Shown here: positions 23,778 through 31,602 of the stretch, one piece after another
How positions within the stretch are numbered: the first letter of the stretch is position 1
Layout: every line of letters starts with the position of its first letter
NCBI GenBank assembly: GCA_013215175.1
Contig: JABSRH010000007.1
Span: 1 to 33,758 of the forward strand
Length of the DNA: 33,758 bases
From: Parvularculaceae bacterium
GTDB lineage: Bacteria; Pseudomonadota; Alphaproteobacteria; Caulobacterales; Parvularculaceae
Reading direction: 5' to 3'
Position numbers and translations under genes: made by a program
The notes under the pieces: generated by a model
Database searches by the model: none
Seen by the model: the letters and a program-made list of their open reading frames with translations, nothing else
Told to the model about the DNA's origin: nothing

Positions 23778-24082
23778 CCCAAGTCACCCAAGAGGGGTTT
23801 CAGTGCAGCGAGGTAGTCCTCAAACGCCGCGCGCCCCTCGTCGGTGAGGGTGATTGTCGTCAGTGGCTTTCGCCCTTCAAAGCTCTTGGTCTGGGTGATG
23901 TAGCCCACGTCTTCGAGCTTTCGTAAGTGAGTCGACAGGTTGCCACCCGTGGCGCCTGTTGTTTCCTTCAACTCATTGAACGTTGCTGGGTTCGCCTGGC
24001 TCAGATACGCCATGATGCCCAGGCGCAAGCGCCCGTGGATGGCATCATCGAGCTTGCCGGCGTCGAACCCATCACCACTCAT
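23774..24082 (-). CDS. winged-helix transcriptional regulator
   Basis: A 102-residue winged-helix DNA-binding protein of the MarR/PadR-like HTH_27 type: AIHGRLRLGIMAYLSQANPATFNELKETTGATGGNLSTHLRKLEDVGYITQTKSF, then a wing with RKPLTTITLTDEGRAAFEDYL. This is the compact single-domain form. Its ATG overlaps the membrane-protein stop as ATGA. The pair mirrors the XRE pair at 5559-6190. It may repress the pair from the repeats at 24738-24765. Confidence 0.88.
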   Translation of the reverse strand: MSGDGFDAGKLDDAIHGRLRLGIMAYLSQANPATFNELKETTGATGGNLSTHLRKLEDVGYITQTKSFEGRKPLTTITLTDEGRAAFEDYLAALKPLLGDLG

Positions 24083-24705
24083 GCTTCGTCAGCCACGCTT
24101 TCTGGCTCTGCCCGCATGAGCAGGATCCCAGGGACCAGGACGACGCCCAGCAGGATGCTGGCAGCAAAGAGGTAAAGCTCGGGTCGCCCCACCAAGGTGG
24201 GCACCACACCAGCACTGGCGATCGAGACAAAAGCGGGCAAGCGCATCCATTTCGTTTCCGAGACAACGCCGGTCGTATAGAGCGCTACGCCGTAGCCAGC
24301 AAAGGCAATGGCGACGATAAAATCCCACAACCACGGTGGTTTTCCTAACACCAACGTGGCGACCGCCACGCCCACGACGAAAGCAATGATACCGGCCGAG
24401 ATCATCGTCCAAACCATGGTGTCGATCCGGTTTCCCGCTGAGCCGCGCCCCGGCTTACGGGCGAGGCTGCCGATCAGAATTGGCATCCCTATCCCAGCAC
24501 AAACGCCAAAGCCGCCCCAGATGAACGCCATCGACACCGGCGGCAGACCAAACCGGCCATCCAACACCGCCCATTGCGCGACATAAGCGAGCGGTACGAG
24601 CAAGCCATAGAAGACGTAGATCCGGCCGCTCAGCAATGGAGCCTTGCGTGCCGCATCAGCCATGGCGCGGACATAAGCGATATCCGAGGCGTCACTGGCG
24701 TTCAT
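24079..24705 (-). CDS. six-helix integral membrane protein paired with winged-helix regulator
   Basis: A 208-residue membrane protein with six predicted helices, one around YVFYGLLVPLAYVAQWAV, others around FGVCAGIGMPILIG, AGIIAFVVGVAVATLVLG, FIVAIAFAGYGVALYTTG, FVSIASAGVVPTLVG and LFAASILLGVVLVPGILL. The start is fixed at ATG 24705 by GGGAGGG; an in-frame extension to 24732 exists. There is no known transporter or enzyme motif. It is translated into the downstream regulator (ATGA). A repressor/membrane-stress role for the pair is likely but unproven. Confidence 0.85.
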   Translation of the reverse strand: MNASDASDIAYVRAMADAARKAPLLSGRIYVFYGLLVPLAYVAQWAVLDGRFGLPPVSMAFIWGGFGVCAGIGMPILIGSLARKPGRGSAGNRIDTMVWTMISAGIIAFVVGVAVATLVLGKPPWLWDFIVAIAFAGYGVALYTTGVVSETKWMRLPAFVSIASAGVVPTLVGRPELYLFAASILLGVVLVPGILLMRAEPESVADEA

Positions 24706-24737
24706 GGTGTCCCTCCCGACAAATTCGATCATATGGT

Positions 24738-24765
24738 TTGTAATTCAAACTAAGTTGGAATTCAA
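24738..24765 (-). promoter_or_regulatory. two direct copies of TTGNAATTCAA, candidate operator
   Basis: TTGTAATTCAA (24738-24748) and TTGGAATTCAA (24755-24765) are near-palindromic copies (TTG.AATT.CAA) spaced 17 bases start to start. They cover a possible minus-strand promoter: TTGAAT read from 24766 and TACAAA further in, with a 17-base spacer. They precede the membrane-protein/regulator pair and lie in the divergent region to the lipoprotein gene, so the winged-helix regulator is a candidate binder. Confidence 0.5.
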
Positions 24766-24822
24766 GTGACGAAACCGTCCGCTAACGGGCTCGATGCTAT
24801 GTCGGGTGCGAGGAGAGGGACC

Positions 24823-25359
24823 ATGGTTTTCAAAGCAAGTCGATGGGCGGCTCTGTTGGTCGGAGGCATCTTAGCCTCATGCGGCGGCGGCGAGCTACCG
24901 GTGGTGATCACCGCCCCCAGTCTCGAAGGCGCCATGACCGAGGGTCGTTGGGAACAGCGTGGCCGCGATGGTCTGACCTTTTGGCCACCTAGCCGAGAAG
25001 GCACCCGCCTACCTGAGCTTATTGATTTTGCTTGCATTGAAGGCTCGCGCACCGAATTCCGCCTGACCGTGACAGGCGATACCGATCGCACCGGCCTCTG
25101 GATGGCCGAGGGCAACCGTTCGGGCCGGAAAGCCATTCTCGTCACCGACGAAGGCGCAACCGAGCTTGAGTTCCAAGCTGGTCTGGAGCGATTGCCGTCG
25201 CTCGCCGTTAGTATGGACGAAGACTGGCTCAAGCCCCTTCTTGAAGGCGAAGGTACCTTTGCGATCAATGCGTTCGGGACGCGCACCTACCGGGTCGAGC
25301 TCACGCCGCTGATCAAGAAGACCCTGCAAACCTGCAGGAAAACGGCAGGCCGCCGCTAA
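24823..25359 (+). CDS. lipoprotein, function unknown
   Basis: A 178-residue protein with a clear lipobox LASC (Cys20) after a short hydrophobic signal. The start at ATG 24823 has GAGAGGG as ribosome-binding site; the frame is open to 24766. The mature part is beta-rich with FWPPSREGTRLPELIDFACIEG and a C-terminal LIKKTLQTCRK; the two internal cysteines could form a disulfide. No domain is recognised. It is divergent from the membrane-protein/regulator pair and shares the repeat-containing upstream region. Confidence 0.82.
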   Translation: MVFKASRWAALLVGGILASCGGGELPVVITAPSLEGAMTEGRWEQRGRDGLTFWPPSREGTRLPELIDFACIEGSRTEFRLTVTGDTDRTGLWMAEGNRSGRKAILVTDEGATELEFQAGLERLPSLAVSMDEDWLKPLLEGEGTFAINAFGTRTYRVELTPLIKKTLQTCRKTAGRR

Positions 25360-25430
25360 TCGGCGCGAAAAGCGGCCCTCACCCCGCTCGTCGGCCTTGC
25401 GCCCAAGACGTTGCCGCGCAATATGGGCTT

Positions 25431-25526
25431 CAGGAGAGCCGCGCGGACGTTGCCCTCGCCAACCCGGTCAGGTCCGGAAGGAAGCAGCCGTAACGAGTTC
25501 CGTAGCGGGTCGTGTTGGCTTTCCGC
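25431..25526 (+). ncRNA. ffs: signal recognition particle 4.5S RNA
   Basis: The diagnostic core GGTCAGGTCCGGAAGGAAGC is present around 25466-25486, the domain IV loop that binds Ffh. Distal ends pair as GGAGAGCC (25433-25440) with GGCTTTCC (25517-25524, one G-U), giving the closed hairpin of a bacterial small SRP RNA of about 95 nt. A weak promoter may be TTGCGC (25397-25402) with an AATATG 17 bases on. The ends are approximate. It works with Ffh and FtsY to deliver proteins to the membrane. Confidence 0.95.
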
Positions 25527-25593
25527 CTTATATCACTAGGTGATTTTTCAGCTGTTCTAGCATCACTCGACAGATGGCTGCTTTTCCCATACG

Positions 25594-25609
25594 TTAACAT
25601 TCTAGTAAC
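25594..25609 (+). promoter_or_regulatory. CtrA-like site upstream of the VPxPA-CTERM gene
   Basis: TTAA (25594-25597), seven bases, then GTAAC (25605-25609), one base off the CtrA consensus TTAA-N7-TTAAC. It is 17 bases before the gene start, close to where transcription would begin. One near-match by eye is weak evidence. Confidence 0.3.
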
Positions 25610-25625
25610 GATGGGGAGAACATTC

Positions 25626-26249
25626 ATGAAGAGCCTATTTCTTAGTGCAGCTGCTATGGTCAGCTTGTCGGCGACAGCATTCGCAGCGCCGACAACCATC
25701 AATTTCGATGTCGACGATGACGGTGTCGCCATTGCGGCAAACACCAGCATCACTGATCAGTACGCTGATTTAGGTGTCAACTTCCTCGGTCTCGAAGATG
25801 GCCTGGACATCGACATCAACGCAGCGCCTGACCCTGACGGTGATCCAATGCAGAGTGCGCCGAACGCGCTGACCAACTGCTCAGACGCATCGGTGATCTG
25901 TCCCGGCAATCGCGCCGACGTCATCGCGATCTCCTTCGATCAAGCCGTTTCAGGCATTTCCGTTTGGGTGAATTCGCTTGGCAGCGAGGACATCACGTTT
26001 GAGCTCTACGATGCCGCAGACAACTTGCTGGAGACGAGCTCCATCGGCGACACTGACGCTTACGATCTTCTTTCCTTTTCAGCTGTAGGCGTTGTGTTGA
26101 TCGAGATTCTTCAGCCATCTGATGGTTGGGCCTATGCAATCGATGATCTGACCTTCACGTCAGGAGCAGCGCCCGTGCCAGTGCCCGGCGCGCTCGTTCT
26201 GTTTGGCTCTGGCCTCGCTGCCTTTGCCGCGCGTCGCCGCAAAGCATAA
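25626..26249 (+). CDS. exported protein with a VPxPA/PEP-CTERM-type sorting signal
   Basis: A 207-residue protein with a signal peptide (MKSLFLSAAAMVSLSATAFA) and a tripartite C-terminus: VPVPGALVLFGSGLAAFAARRRKA, that is a VPxP motif, a hydrophobic helix and a basic tail. Such tails are cut by exosortase-type transpeptidases (VPxPA- or PEP-CTERM systems), linked to exopolysaccharide or biofilm matrix. The mature domain (TINFDVDDDGVAI..., ending WAYAIDDLTFTS) resembles beta-sandwich extracellular domains. Two cysteines (NCSDASVICPG) probably pair. The start is ATG 25626 with GGGGAGAA. No exosortase is in the window. A strong terminator follows. Confidence 0.9.
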   Translation: MKSLFLSAAAMVSLSATAFAAPTTINFDVDDDGVAIAANTSITDQYADLGVNFLGLEDGLDIDINAAPDPDGDPMQSAPNALTNCSDASVICPGNRADVIAISFDQAVSGISVWVNSLGSEDITFELYDAADNLLETSSIGDTDAYDLLSFSAVGVVLIEILQPSDGWAYAIDDLTFTSGAAPVPVPGALVLFGSGLAAFAARRRKA

Positions 26250-26270
26250 GCAACGCCTACCGATTAAAGC

Positions 26271-26307
26271 AAAACCGCCGCTCTTCCTTGAGCGGCGGTT
26301 TTTATTT
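26271..26307. terminator. bidirectional rho-independent terminator between VPxPA gene and truB
   Basis: A 13-bp stem (AAAACCGCCGCTC, 26271-26283, with GAGCGGCGGTTTT, 26290-26302) and a six-base loop, followed by TTTATTTG. The upstream A-run gives a T-run on the minus strand, so it can serve truB too, which ends at 26325. Confidence 0.9.
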
Positions 26308-26324
26308 GAAGGCAGAGCAATACC

Positions 26325-27290
26325 TCAGCCGCCGAGCTGGAACACTTTCATCGGCGCCAGCGTGAGGCCATCGAGACGGCACAAGGCCACCTCGCCATGG
26401 TCGTCCTCAGCCAGAACAGGCTCCAACAATCCTGCATGCCCCGCCCGCAAGGCCTTGGCACGGATCGGTGTTAGCACCACGCCCTGTCCCGCGCGCAAAC
26501 GATCGGCCTCAAACCGAGCGACCTTCTCTTTGGGATAGTCCGCCATCGCATCACCAATCGCTGCAAGGTGTTCGTCAAATCGGTCGTGATCGCGCGCCTC
26601 AGCCGGGATCTTCTCCGACACCGGAAAGCCTGTGACTTCATCCAAGGTCACCGCTTGATCCTCACCGAACGGACCAACCCGTGTACGGCGCAATTGCGAA
26701 ACGTGAGCGACAGTGCCCAGAGCTGCAGCCAGGTCCCGCACTAGCGCGCGCACATAAGTACCCTTGCCCACCACGGCCTCTAGGACAGCGTGATCGGCGT
26801 CGGGTTGCTCCACCAAACGGAAGCTCTCCACCTCGACTTCCCGCGCCTTAAGCTCAACAGCCTCACCCTCGCGGGCCAGGTCGTAAGCCCGCTCGCCATT
26901 GACGAGGATGGCCGAGAATTGCGGCGGCACCTGTTCGATGGTGCCGAGGAATTGGGGCAGCGCGGCTTCGATGTCATCCGCAGTGGGACGGTGTTCGCTC
27001 TCTTCCACCACTTCACCCTCGCGGTCGTCCGTGGACGTCCGCACCCCCCATCGGGCCGTAAAGCGATAAGTCTTCAGCCCGTCCTGCACGAACGGCACCG
27101 TCTTCGTCGCCTCGCCGAACGCGATGGGCAAGATACCGGTGGCAAGAGGGTCTAGGGTGCCAGCATGGCCAGCCTTTTGAGCCTCGCCGAACCATTTGAG
27201 GCGCGAAACGGCTTCGGTGGAACCAAAGTCATAGGCTTTGTCGAGGATCAGCCAGCCGTGGATCTTCCGGCCCTTTTTCCGCCGCGCCAT
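26325..27290 (-). CDS. truB: tRNA pseudouridine(55) synthase
   Basis: A 321-residue TruB, which makes pseudouridine 55 in the T-loop of tRNA. The catalytic Asp47 is in GHAGTLDPLATGILP; KTYRFTARWG, VPPQFSAILVNGERAYDLAR and GTYVRALVRDLAAALG are family blocks. The C-terminal ~70 residues form a PUA-like tail. The start is placed at ATG 27290; the ATG at 27296 is only two bases from GGAG. Normally truB follows rbfA directly; here an unknown gene with its own terminator lies between, so truB needs its own promoter in the gap. Confidence 0.95.
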   Translation of the reverse strand: MARRKKGRKIHGWLILDKAYDFGSTEAVSRLKWFGEAQKAGHAGTLDPLATGILPIAFGEATKTVPFVQDGLKTYRFTARWGVRTSTDDREGEVVEESEHRPTADDIEAALPQFLGTIEQVPPQFSAILVNGERAYDLAREGEAVELKAREVEVESFRLVEQPDADHAVLEAVVGKGTYVRALVRDLAAALGTVAHVSQLRRTRVGPFGEDQAVTLDEVTGFPVSEKIPAEARDHDRFDEHLAAIGDAMADYPKEKVARFEADRLRAGQGVVLTPIRAKALRAGHAGLLEPVLAEDDHGEVALCRLDGLTLAPMKVFQLGG

Positions 27291-27404
27291 GCGCATGTCT
27301 CCGCTGATGATTGATGGCCAACGCCGCTCGCGGACGCGCCTTTGGGAAGCCGGGCACTAGCCGTTGGCTCCGAAGGGCTCAACCCTCTGGATCAAAGCCT
27401 GGAA

Positions 27405-27435
27405 CGAGAAAAAGGCCGACAGATAGCTGCCGACC
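27405..27435 (-). terminator. rho-independent terminator after the unknown acidic gene
   Basis: On the minus strand GGTCGGCAG (27435-27427) pairs with CTGTCGGCC (27422-27414, two G-U) across a four-base loop, then TTTTTCTC. It ends the gene at 27484-27894 and separates it from truB. Confidence 0.75.
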
Positions 27436-27483
27436 TCCTTGGGGGATCAGTTCAAGGCACTGCCTGAAGGCAGCGCCAGAATG

Positions 27484-27894
27484 TTAGGCGGTTTCTTCGA
27501 CCTCGACGTCGTAGCCGTAGCTGCGCAGAAGGCGCGTCAGGTCGTTGGCGCTTTCGCGCTCGTCCATGGCCGACAGGATCGAACGGTTGAACATGTTCGG
27601 GACAGTGAACCACTCGCCGCCGTCTTTCCAACGCATCACGAGGCTCGGCGTGCCGGTGTCAGGAGCGAAGCCGACTTCAAAGTCCTCGTGTTCGAAACCA
27701 GGGAAAAGACGGATCGTGGCTTCATCCGATGCTACCTCAGTCACGGGAGCAACAGCGACAGCCGTTGTGTCCGTTTCACCCTCGTCCACCGTCTCTTCAA
27801 CAGCGTCAGGCAGCGTGCCCTCTACCGTCGCTTTGACGACTTCGAATTCCTCACGAAGGTTCTCTTCTTCGTCTCGTTTACGCCGAAAAAACAT
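27484..27894 (-). CDS. acidic hypothetical protein between rbfA and truB
   Basis: A 136-residue protein with a basic start (MFFRRKRDEEEN), a long acidic, low-complexity half (VEETVDEGETDTTAVAVAP), and a more compact C-terminal half with ATIRLFPGFEHEDFEVGF, GTPSLVMRWKDGGEWFTVPNMFN and a Leu-rich last helix. GGAGGG gives a strong ribosome-binding site. There is no signal peptide or membrane helix. It is not recognised. Position in the rbfA-truB neighbourhood might hint at a translation link, but its own terminator and 141-base upstream gap argue for independent expression. Confidence 0.75.
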   Translation of the reverse strand: MFFRRKRDEEENLREEFEVVKATVEGTLPDAVEETVDEGETDTTAVAVAPVTEVASDEATIRLFPGFEHEDFEVGFAPDTGTPSLVMRWKDGGEWFTVPNMFNRSILSAMDERESANDLTRLLRSYGYDVEVEETA

Positions 27895-28035
27895 GGACCA
27901 CCCTCCAACAAGCGCATCGCTTCCAACGATATGCTTACCCCAGCGGCGCGTATCGTCAATGGAAGATTAACGTTCCGTTCAGTTTTGCGCCAGTGTCTTT
28001 TTTGTCGACAAACAGCAAAATTGTAGTGGAACCGT

Positions 28036-28407
28036 TCAATGCTCGCGGAGCAGGTTATTGATGCGCTCAGCCTCATCGAAGCTACCGTCTTTCCGGAACT
28101 TGAGCTCCGGAATGAACTTCATCGACAGTTTCGGGGCTAGCGCTTTGCGCACCTTCGCAGACACCGCCTCGAGGGCTTTCACCGCGCCGTCCACATCCAT
28201 CCCGCCCAGGGTGGTCACATAGACCGTGGCATTGCGGAGGTCTGGGGAGGCCTGAACCTCCGTCACCGTGACGTTGCGGCCGGCAAGACTGTCGTCATGC
28301 ACTTCCTCACGCGCAAAGATCTGAGCCAGCTCGTGCCGGATCAGCTCGCCAGCACGGAGCTGGCGCTGCGAAGGCGCTTTGGCGGAATGAGACATGCGAG
28401 AAGCCAT
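28036..28407 (-). CDS. rbfA: 30S ribosome-binding factor A
   Basis: A 123-residue RbfA, a KH-fold factor for 30S maturation at low temperature. SQRQLRAGELIRHELAQIFAREEVHDDSLAG and VTVTEVQASPDLRNATVYVTTLGG are the typical alphaproteobacterial blocks, and FIPELKFRKDGSFDEAERINNLLREH ends the family. The start could be ATG 28407 or the later ATG at 28395; neither has a clear ribosome-binding site. The usual upstream partner infB is absent; cysH lies there instead, with 44 bases between. Confidence 0.95.
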   Translation of the reverse strand: MASRMSHSAKAPSQRQLRAGELIRHELAQIFAREEVHDDSLAGRNVTVTEVQASPDLRNATVYVTTLGGMDVDGAVKALEAVSAKVRKALAPKLSMKFIPELKFRKDGSFDEAERINNLLREH

Positions 28408-28450
28408 GGCTGACAGCTAGGCCCGCAAGCAGCCTGGCGCAAGAGACGGC

Positions 28451-29173
28451 TTAGTCGGTATGGATCCCACATTCGGTTTTCACATTGTCCGACCAGCGAC
28501 CTGCACGCACGTCCTCGCCCTCTTCCACGGCACGGGTGCAGGGCCAGCAGCCAATGGACGGGAAGCCTTGCTCGACCAGCGGGTGGGCCGGCAGCGCGTG
28601 TTCTTCGATGTAGGATGTGAGGTCATCGCGCGACCAACGGACAATCGGGTTCACCTTGAAGTGCCGACCGTTCCATTCCACCGCAGGCAGATGAACCCGC
28701 TCGCCACCTTGGAAGGCTTTGCGCCCGGTGACCCATGCGGAGAAACCGTCCAAGGCACCGCGCAGCGGACGCACCTTGCGAAGGTCACAACAAGCGTTGG
28801 CATCGCGCCGGAACAGATCACCCGCCGGATCCTCGGCGCCTAAGTGCTCTTTGTTCGGATGAATATCGCGCACATTGGTGAGGCCCAGTTGGCTGGCCAG
28901 CTTTCGCCGATAGGATAACGTCTGCGCAAAGTGCTTCCCTGTATCGAGGAAGATCACGGGCACGTCGGGAGAAACTTGCGCCGCGAGATGCAACAGCACG
29001 GCGGATTCAGCGCCGAACGAGCTCACCAAAGCAATCTCGTTGACAAACTCATCCGTCAGCGTCCGCTTTAAAATCTCTTGCGCCGAAGCCTCTGCCATCT
29101 CCAGCGACAGCGCGCGAGCGCGTTCTTCTTCAGCCGAAGCTTGCGGCGAAAACTGGAGCACAGTGGCTGTCAC
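28451..29173 (-). CDS. cysH: phosphoadenylyl/adenylyl-sulfate reductase
   Basis: A 240-residue reductase giving sulfite from activated sulfate. Besides ECGIH (Cys235, redox-active) it has Cys128-Cys129 (ANACCDLRK) and Cys209/Cys212 (GCWPCTR), the [4Fe-4S] ligands of APS-using enzymes, so APS is the likely substrate rather than PAPS. SSFGAESAVLLHL is the nucleotide-binding loop. The start is GTG, overlapping the DUF934 gene stop as GTGA. It is the last gene of the cysG-DUF2849-cysI-DUF934-cysH operon. Confidence 0.95.
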   Translation of the reverse strand: MTATVLQFSPQASAEEERARALSLEMAEASAQEILKRTLTDEFVNEIALVSSFGAESAVLLHLAAQVSPDVPVIFLDTGKHFAQTLSYRRKLASQLGLTNVRDIHPNKEHLGAEDPAGDLFRRDANACCDLRKVRPLRGALDGFSAWVTGRKAFQGGERVHLPAVEWNGRHFKVNPIVRWSRDDLTSYIEEHALPAHPLVEQGFPSIGCWPCTRAVEEGEDVRAGRWSDNVKTECGIHTD

Positions 29174-29568
29174 TGGGCAGCACTACGCTGCTCGAAGGCC
29201 ACCTTGCCATTCACCGCACGCTGATAACCATAGCGATAGGCGCCCAAGGCGTGGCGAAAATCGTCAACGCGATCTGTGCCTTCCAGCTCGACAGCGTCTA
29301 CCCCGGTGCGGCGCAGGTAATGCGCCTGGTCCGGAACAACGTGCCCTGAAATGCGAATCTCGCCTTCAAAGCCGTAGCGCTGGCGCAGCAGGCTGGCTTG
29401 GCTGAACGCCCGGCCATCTTTGAACGTCGGTAGGTTCAGGCGGATCACCTTCACGCCATCAAGCGACGGCGCGGCGGCCAAAAGATCTTGGTCGTGAGCG
29501 ATGACCAAATCGGCCTCGGGCGCCAAGTCCAACAGCGCGCCATCGATGAGGCTAAGCAGCTTGCTCAT
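29170..29568 (-). CDS. DUF934 sulfur-assimilation protein
   Basis: A 132-residue DUF934 protein. Known features are the VKVIRLNLPTFKDGRAFSQASLLRQRYGFEGEIRISGHVVPDQAHYLRRTG block and the Arg/Tyr-rich end (ALGAYRYGYQRAVNG). The family always travels with sulfite reductase and CysH; the molecular role is unclear. AGGAGG precedes ATG 29568, which lies inside the end of cysI, so the genes overlap by 17 bases. A longer frame to 29829 lies inside cysI and is rejected. Confidence 0.93.
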   Translation of the reverse strand: MSKLLSLIDGALLDLAPEADLVIAHDQDLLAAAPSLDGVKVIRLNLPTFKDGRAFSQASLLRQRYGFEGEIRISGHVVPDQAHYLRRTGVDAVELEGTDRVDDFRHALGAYRYGYQRAVNGKVAFEQRSAAQ

Positions 29569-31225
29569 AAAGCGCCTCCTTGAAAGGTTGAGCACCGAGA
29601 CGGCGGTAAGCGTCAATGAAGCGCTCATCCTCCGACGTGCGAAGAGACAGGTAGAGCTCGACCACGCGCTCAACAGCATCCACCACTTGATCCGTGGACA
29701 GACCGCGACCGACGATCTCACCGATCGACGTGTGCTGATCCGCGCTGCCGCCGAGGGTGAGCTGGTAGAATTCCTCGCCCTTCTTATCGACGCCGAGGAT
29801 GCCGATGTGGCCCACATGGTGGTGGCCACAGGCGTTGATGCAGCCAGAGATCTTGATCTTCAGCTCACCAATGGTCGCTTGGCGCTCAAGGTTCGTGAAG
29901 CGTTCTTGAATGCGATTGGCCACAGGGATCGAACGCGTGTTGGCCAGGTTGCAATAGTCCAAGCCCGGGCAGGCGATGATATCCGAGATCAAGCCATGGT
30001 TGGCGGTAGCCAATTCATCCTCAGCCAATGCCTTCCACACCGCATACAGATCATCAAGTTTCACGTGCGGTAGCACCATGTTCTGCTCGTGAGTCGTGCG
30101 AATATCCGACATACCATAGTGCTCAGCGATATCAGCGACCGCCTCAAGCTGAACGTCGGTGATGTCGCCGGGCGCAATGCCGTCGGCCTTCAGCGTGATG
30201 GTCGCCGAGGCATAGCCCGGCTGTTTGTGCGCATGAACATTGGTCCGCACCCATGCAGCGAACGCCGCATCATCGGCCTTCGCGCGCTCGAACGCGAGAC
30301 TATCAGCCGATAGCGCCTCGAAGTCAGGCGGGGTGAAGAAGGCTGCGATCTGCTGGCGTTGGGCCGCTGGCAGGTCGACAGACCCGCCGGGGCCGAGGGC
30401 GCGGAAGTGCGCGAATTCTTCCTCGACAGCGTCGCGGAAGGCATCGAGGCCCATCTCGCTAACAAGGATTTTGATCCGCGCCTTATAGAGGTTATCGCGC
30501 CGTCCGCGGAGGTTATAGACGCGCAAAATTGCCTCGAGGTAGGAGAGAAGCTCTGCCTGCGGTAGGAAATCCCGCACCCACTCGCCAATCATCGGCGTCC
30601 GGCCCTGGCCGCCACCGACAAGCACCTTATAGCCAGGCTCGCCTTGGGCGTTGCGCACCAGCTGCAAGCCAATGTCATGCACCTGGATCGCCGCGCGATC
30701 ATGCTCGGTCGCGCTCACGGCGATTTTGAACTTGCGCGGCAGGAACGTGAATTCAGGGTGGAAGGTCGACCACTGACGGATGACTTCGCAAGTGATCCGA
30801 GGGTCCTCCACTTCATCCGCAGCGGCCCCGGCAAAGGCATCCGTGGTGGTGTTGCGGATGCAGTTGCCCGACGTCTGGATCGCATGCATCTCAGCATCCG
30901 CCAGGCGGTCGAGGATGTCAGGCACGTCCTGCAGCTTCGGCCAGTTGTACTGAAAGTTCTGCCGTGTACTGACGTGAGCATAGCCCTTGTCATAGTCTCG
31001 CGCGACCGACGCCAGCACGCGCAGCTGGTTCGGGTTCAACGTTCCGTAGGGCACAGCCACACGAAGCATGTAGGCGTGAAGCTGGAGATAGAGGCCATTC
31101 ATCAAGCGCAGCGGCTTAAATTCGTCCTCAGTCAGAGCACCTGAGATCCGGCGCCCCACCTGGCCGCGGAATTCCGCCACCCGGTCTTTGACCATGGCGC
31201 GGTCAATATCGTCGTAGAAGTACAT
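29552..31225 (-). CDS. cysI: sulfite reductase (nitrite/sulfite reductase family), hemoprotein
   Basis: A 557-residue enzyme with siroheme and a [4Fe-4S] cluster, reducing sulfite to sulfide. Cluster ligands are Cys419 and Cys425 in ACPGLDYCNLANT and Cys462 and Cys466 in SGCINACGHHH. The substrate-side residues in HVSTRQNFQYNW and GNCIRNTTTD are typical. CysJ-like flavoprotein is not seen, so reductant may be ferredoxin. It sits between DUF2849 (upstream) and DUF934 (downstream). Nitrite as substrate cannot be excluded from sequence, but context favours sulfite. Confidence 0.95.
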   Translation of the reverse strand: MYFYDDIDRAMVKDRVAEFRGQVGRRISGALTEDEFKPLRLMNGLYLQLHAYMLRVAVPYGTLNPNQLRVLASVARDYDKGYAHVSTRQNFQYNWPKLQDVPDILDRLADAEMHAIQTSGNCIRNTTTDAFAGAAADEVEDPRITCEVIRQWSTFHPEFTFLPRKFKIAVSATEHDRAAIQVHDIGLQLVRNAQGEPGYKVLVGGGQGRTPMIGEWVRDFLPQAELLSYLEAILRVYNLRGRRDNLYKARIKILVSEMGLDAFRDAVEEEFAHFRALGPGGSVDLPAAQRQQIAAFFTPPDFEALSADSLAFERAKADDAAFAAWVRTNVHAHKQPGYASATITLKADGIAPGDITDVQLEAVADIAEHYGMSDIRTTHEQNMVLPHVKLDDLYAVWKALAEDELATANHGLISDIIACPGLDYCNLANTRSIPVANRIQERFTNLERQATIGELKIKISGCINACGHHHVGHIGILGVDKKGEEFYQLTLGGSADQHTSIGEIVGRGLSTDQVVDAVERVVELYLSLRTSEDERFIDAYRRLGAQPFKEALYEQAA

Positions 31226-31230
31226 GGGCC

Positions 31231-31602
31231 TCAGGCTCCAACCACGCGGCGCGCGAACTGCGGATGGATGGTGGGGCCGTCATGACGAATGGTTTCGCGC
31301 AAGCGGGCCCGGCCAGCAGGGGCTGCCTGCTCACTCACATCCATCAGGTAGGGACCCACCGAATTGGCTTCGTCAGCCTTCGCCCTCGCAAGCTCCACCA
31401 GAGCTGCATCGCCTTCGACGATAATGGCTTCGCTGAGGTCCTCTGTCCACGAACCGTCCTCGGTCCAGTAGACCACGCCGCCACTGAAGAGGTGGTTCGC
31501 CGTGATGACTTTGGCGCCTTCGTTGCGGCCCTTCTTCACACCGCCTGTGGCGATCTTCGCTGGGGCGGAAGGAGCGGGCTGGGTTTGAAGTGTCTGGCTC
31601 AT
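31231..31602 (-). CDS. DUF2849 protein of the sulfite-reduction operon
   Basis: A 123-residue protein with the DUF2849 core: AKVITANHLFSGGVVYWTEDGSWTEDL and a Glu/Ala-rich helix, ending in YLMDVSEQ...RLRETIRHDGPTIHPQF. The N-terminal ~30 residues are low-complexity. The family is found with cysG and cysI in alphaproteobacteria; the role is unknown. The ATG overlaps the cysG stop (ATGA), and cysI starts five bases after its stop. Confidence 0.93.
   Translation of the reverse strand: MSQTLQTQPAPSAPAKIATGGVKKGRNEGAKVITANHLFSGGVVYWTEDGSWTEDLSEAIIVEGDAALVELARAKADEANSVGPYLMDVSEQAAPAGRARLRETIRHDGPTIHPQFARRVVGA

Noticed and set aside
29569-29829. N-terminal extension of the DUF934 gene
   Set aside because: The extra residues lie inside cysI in another frame and are Ser/Arg-rich; AGGAGG before 29568 fixes the start.
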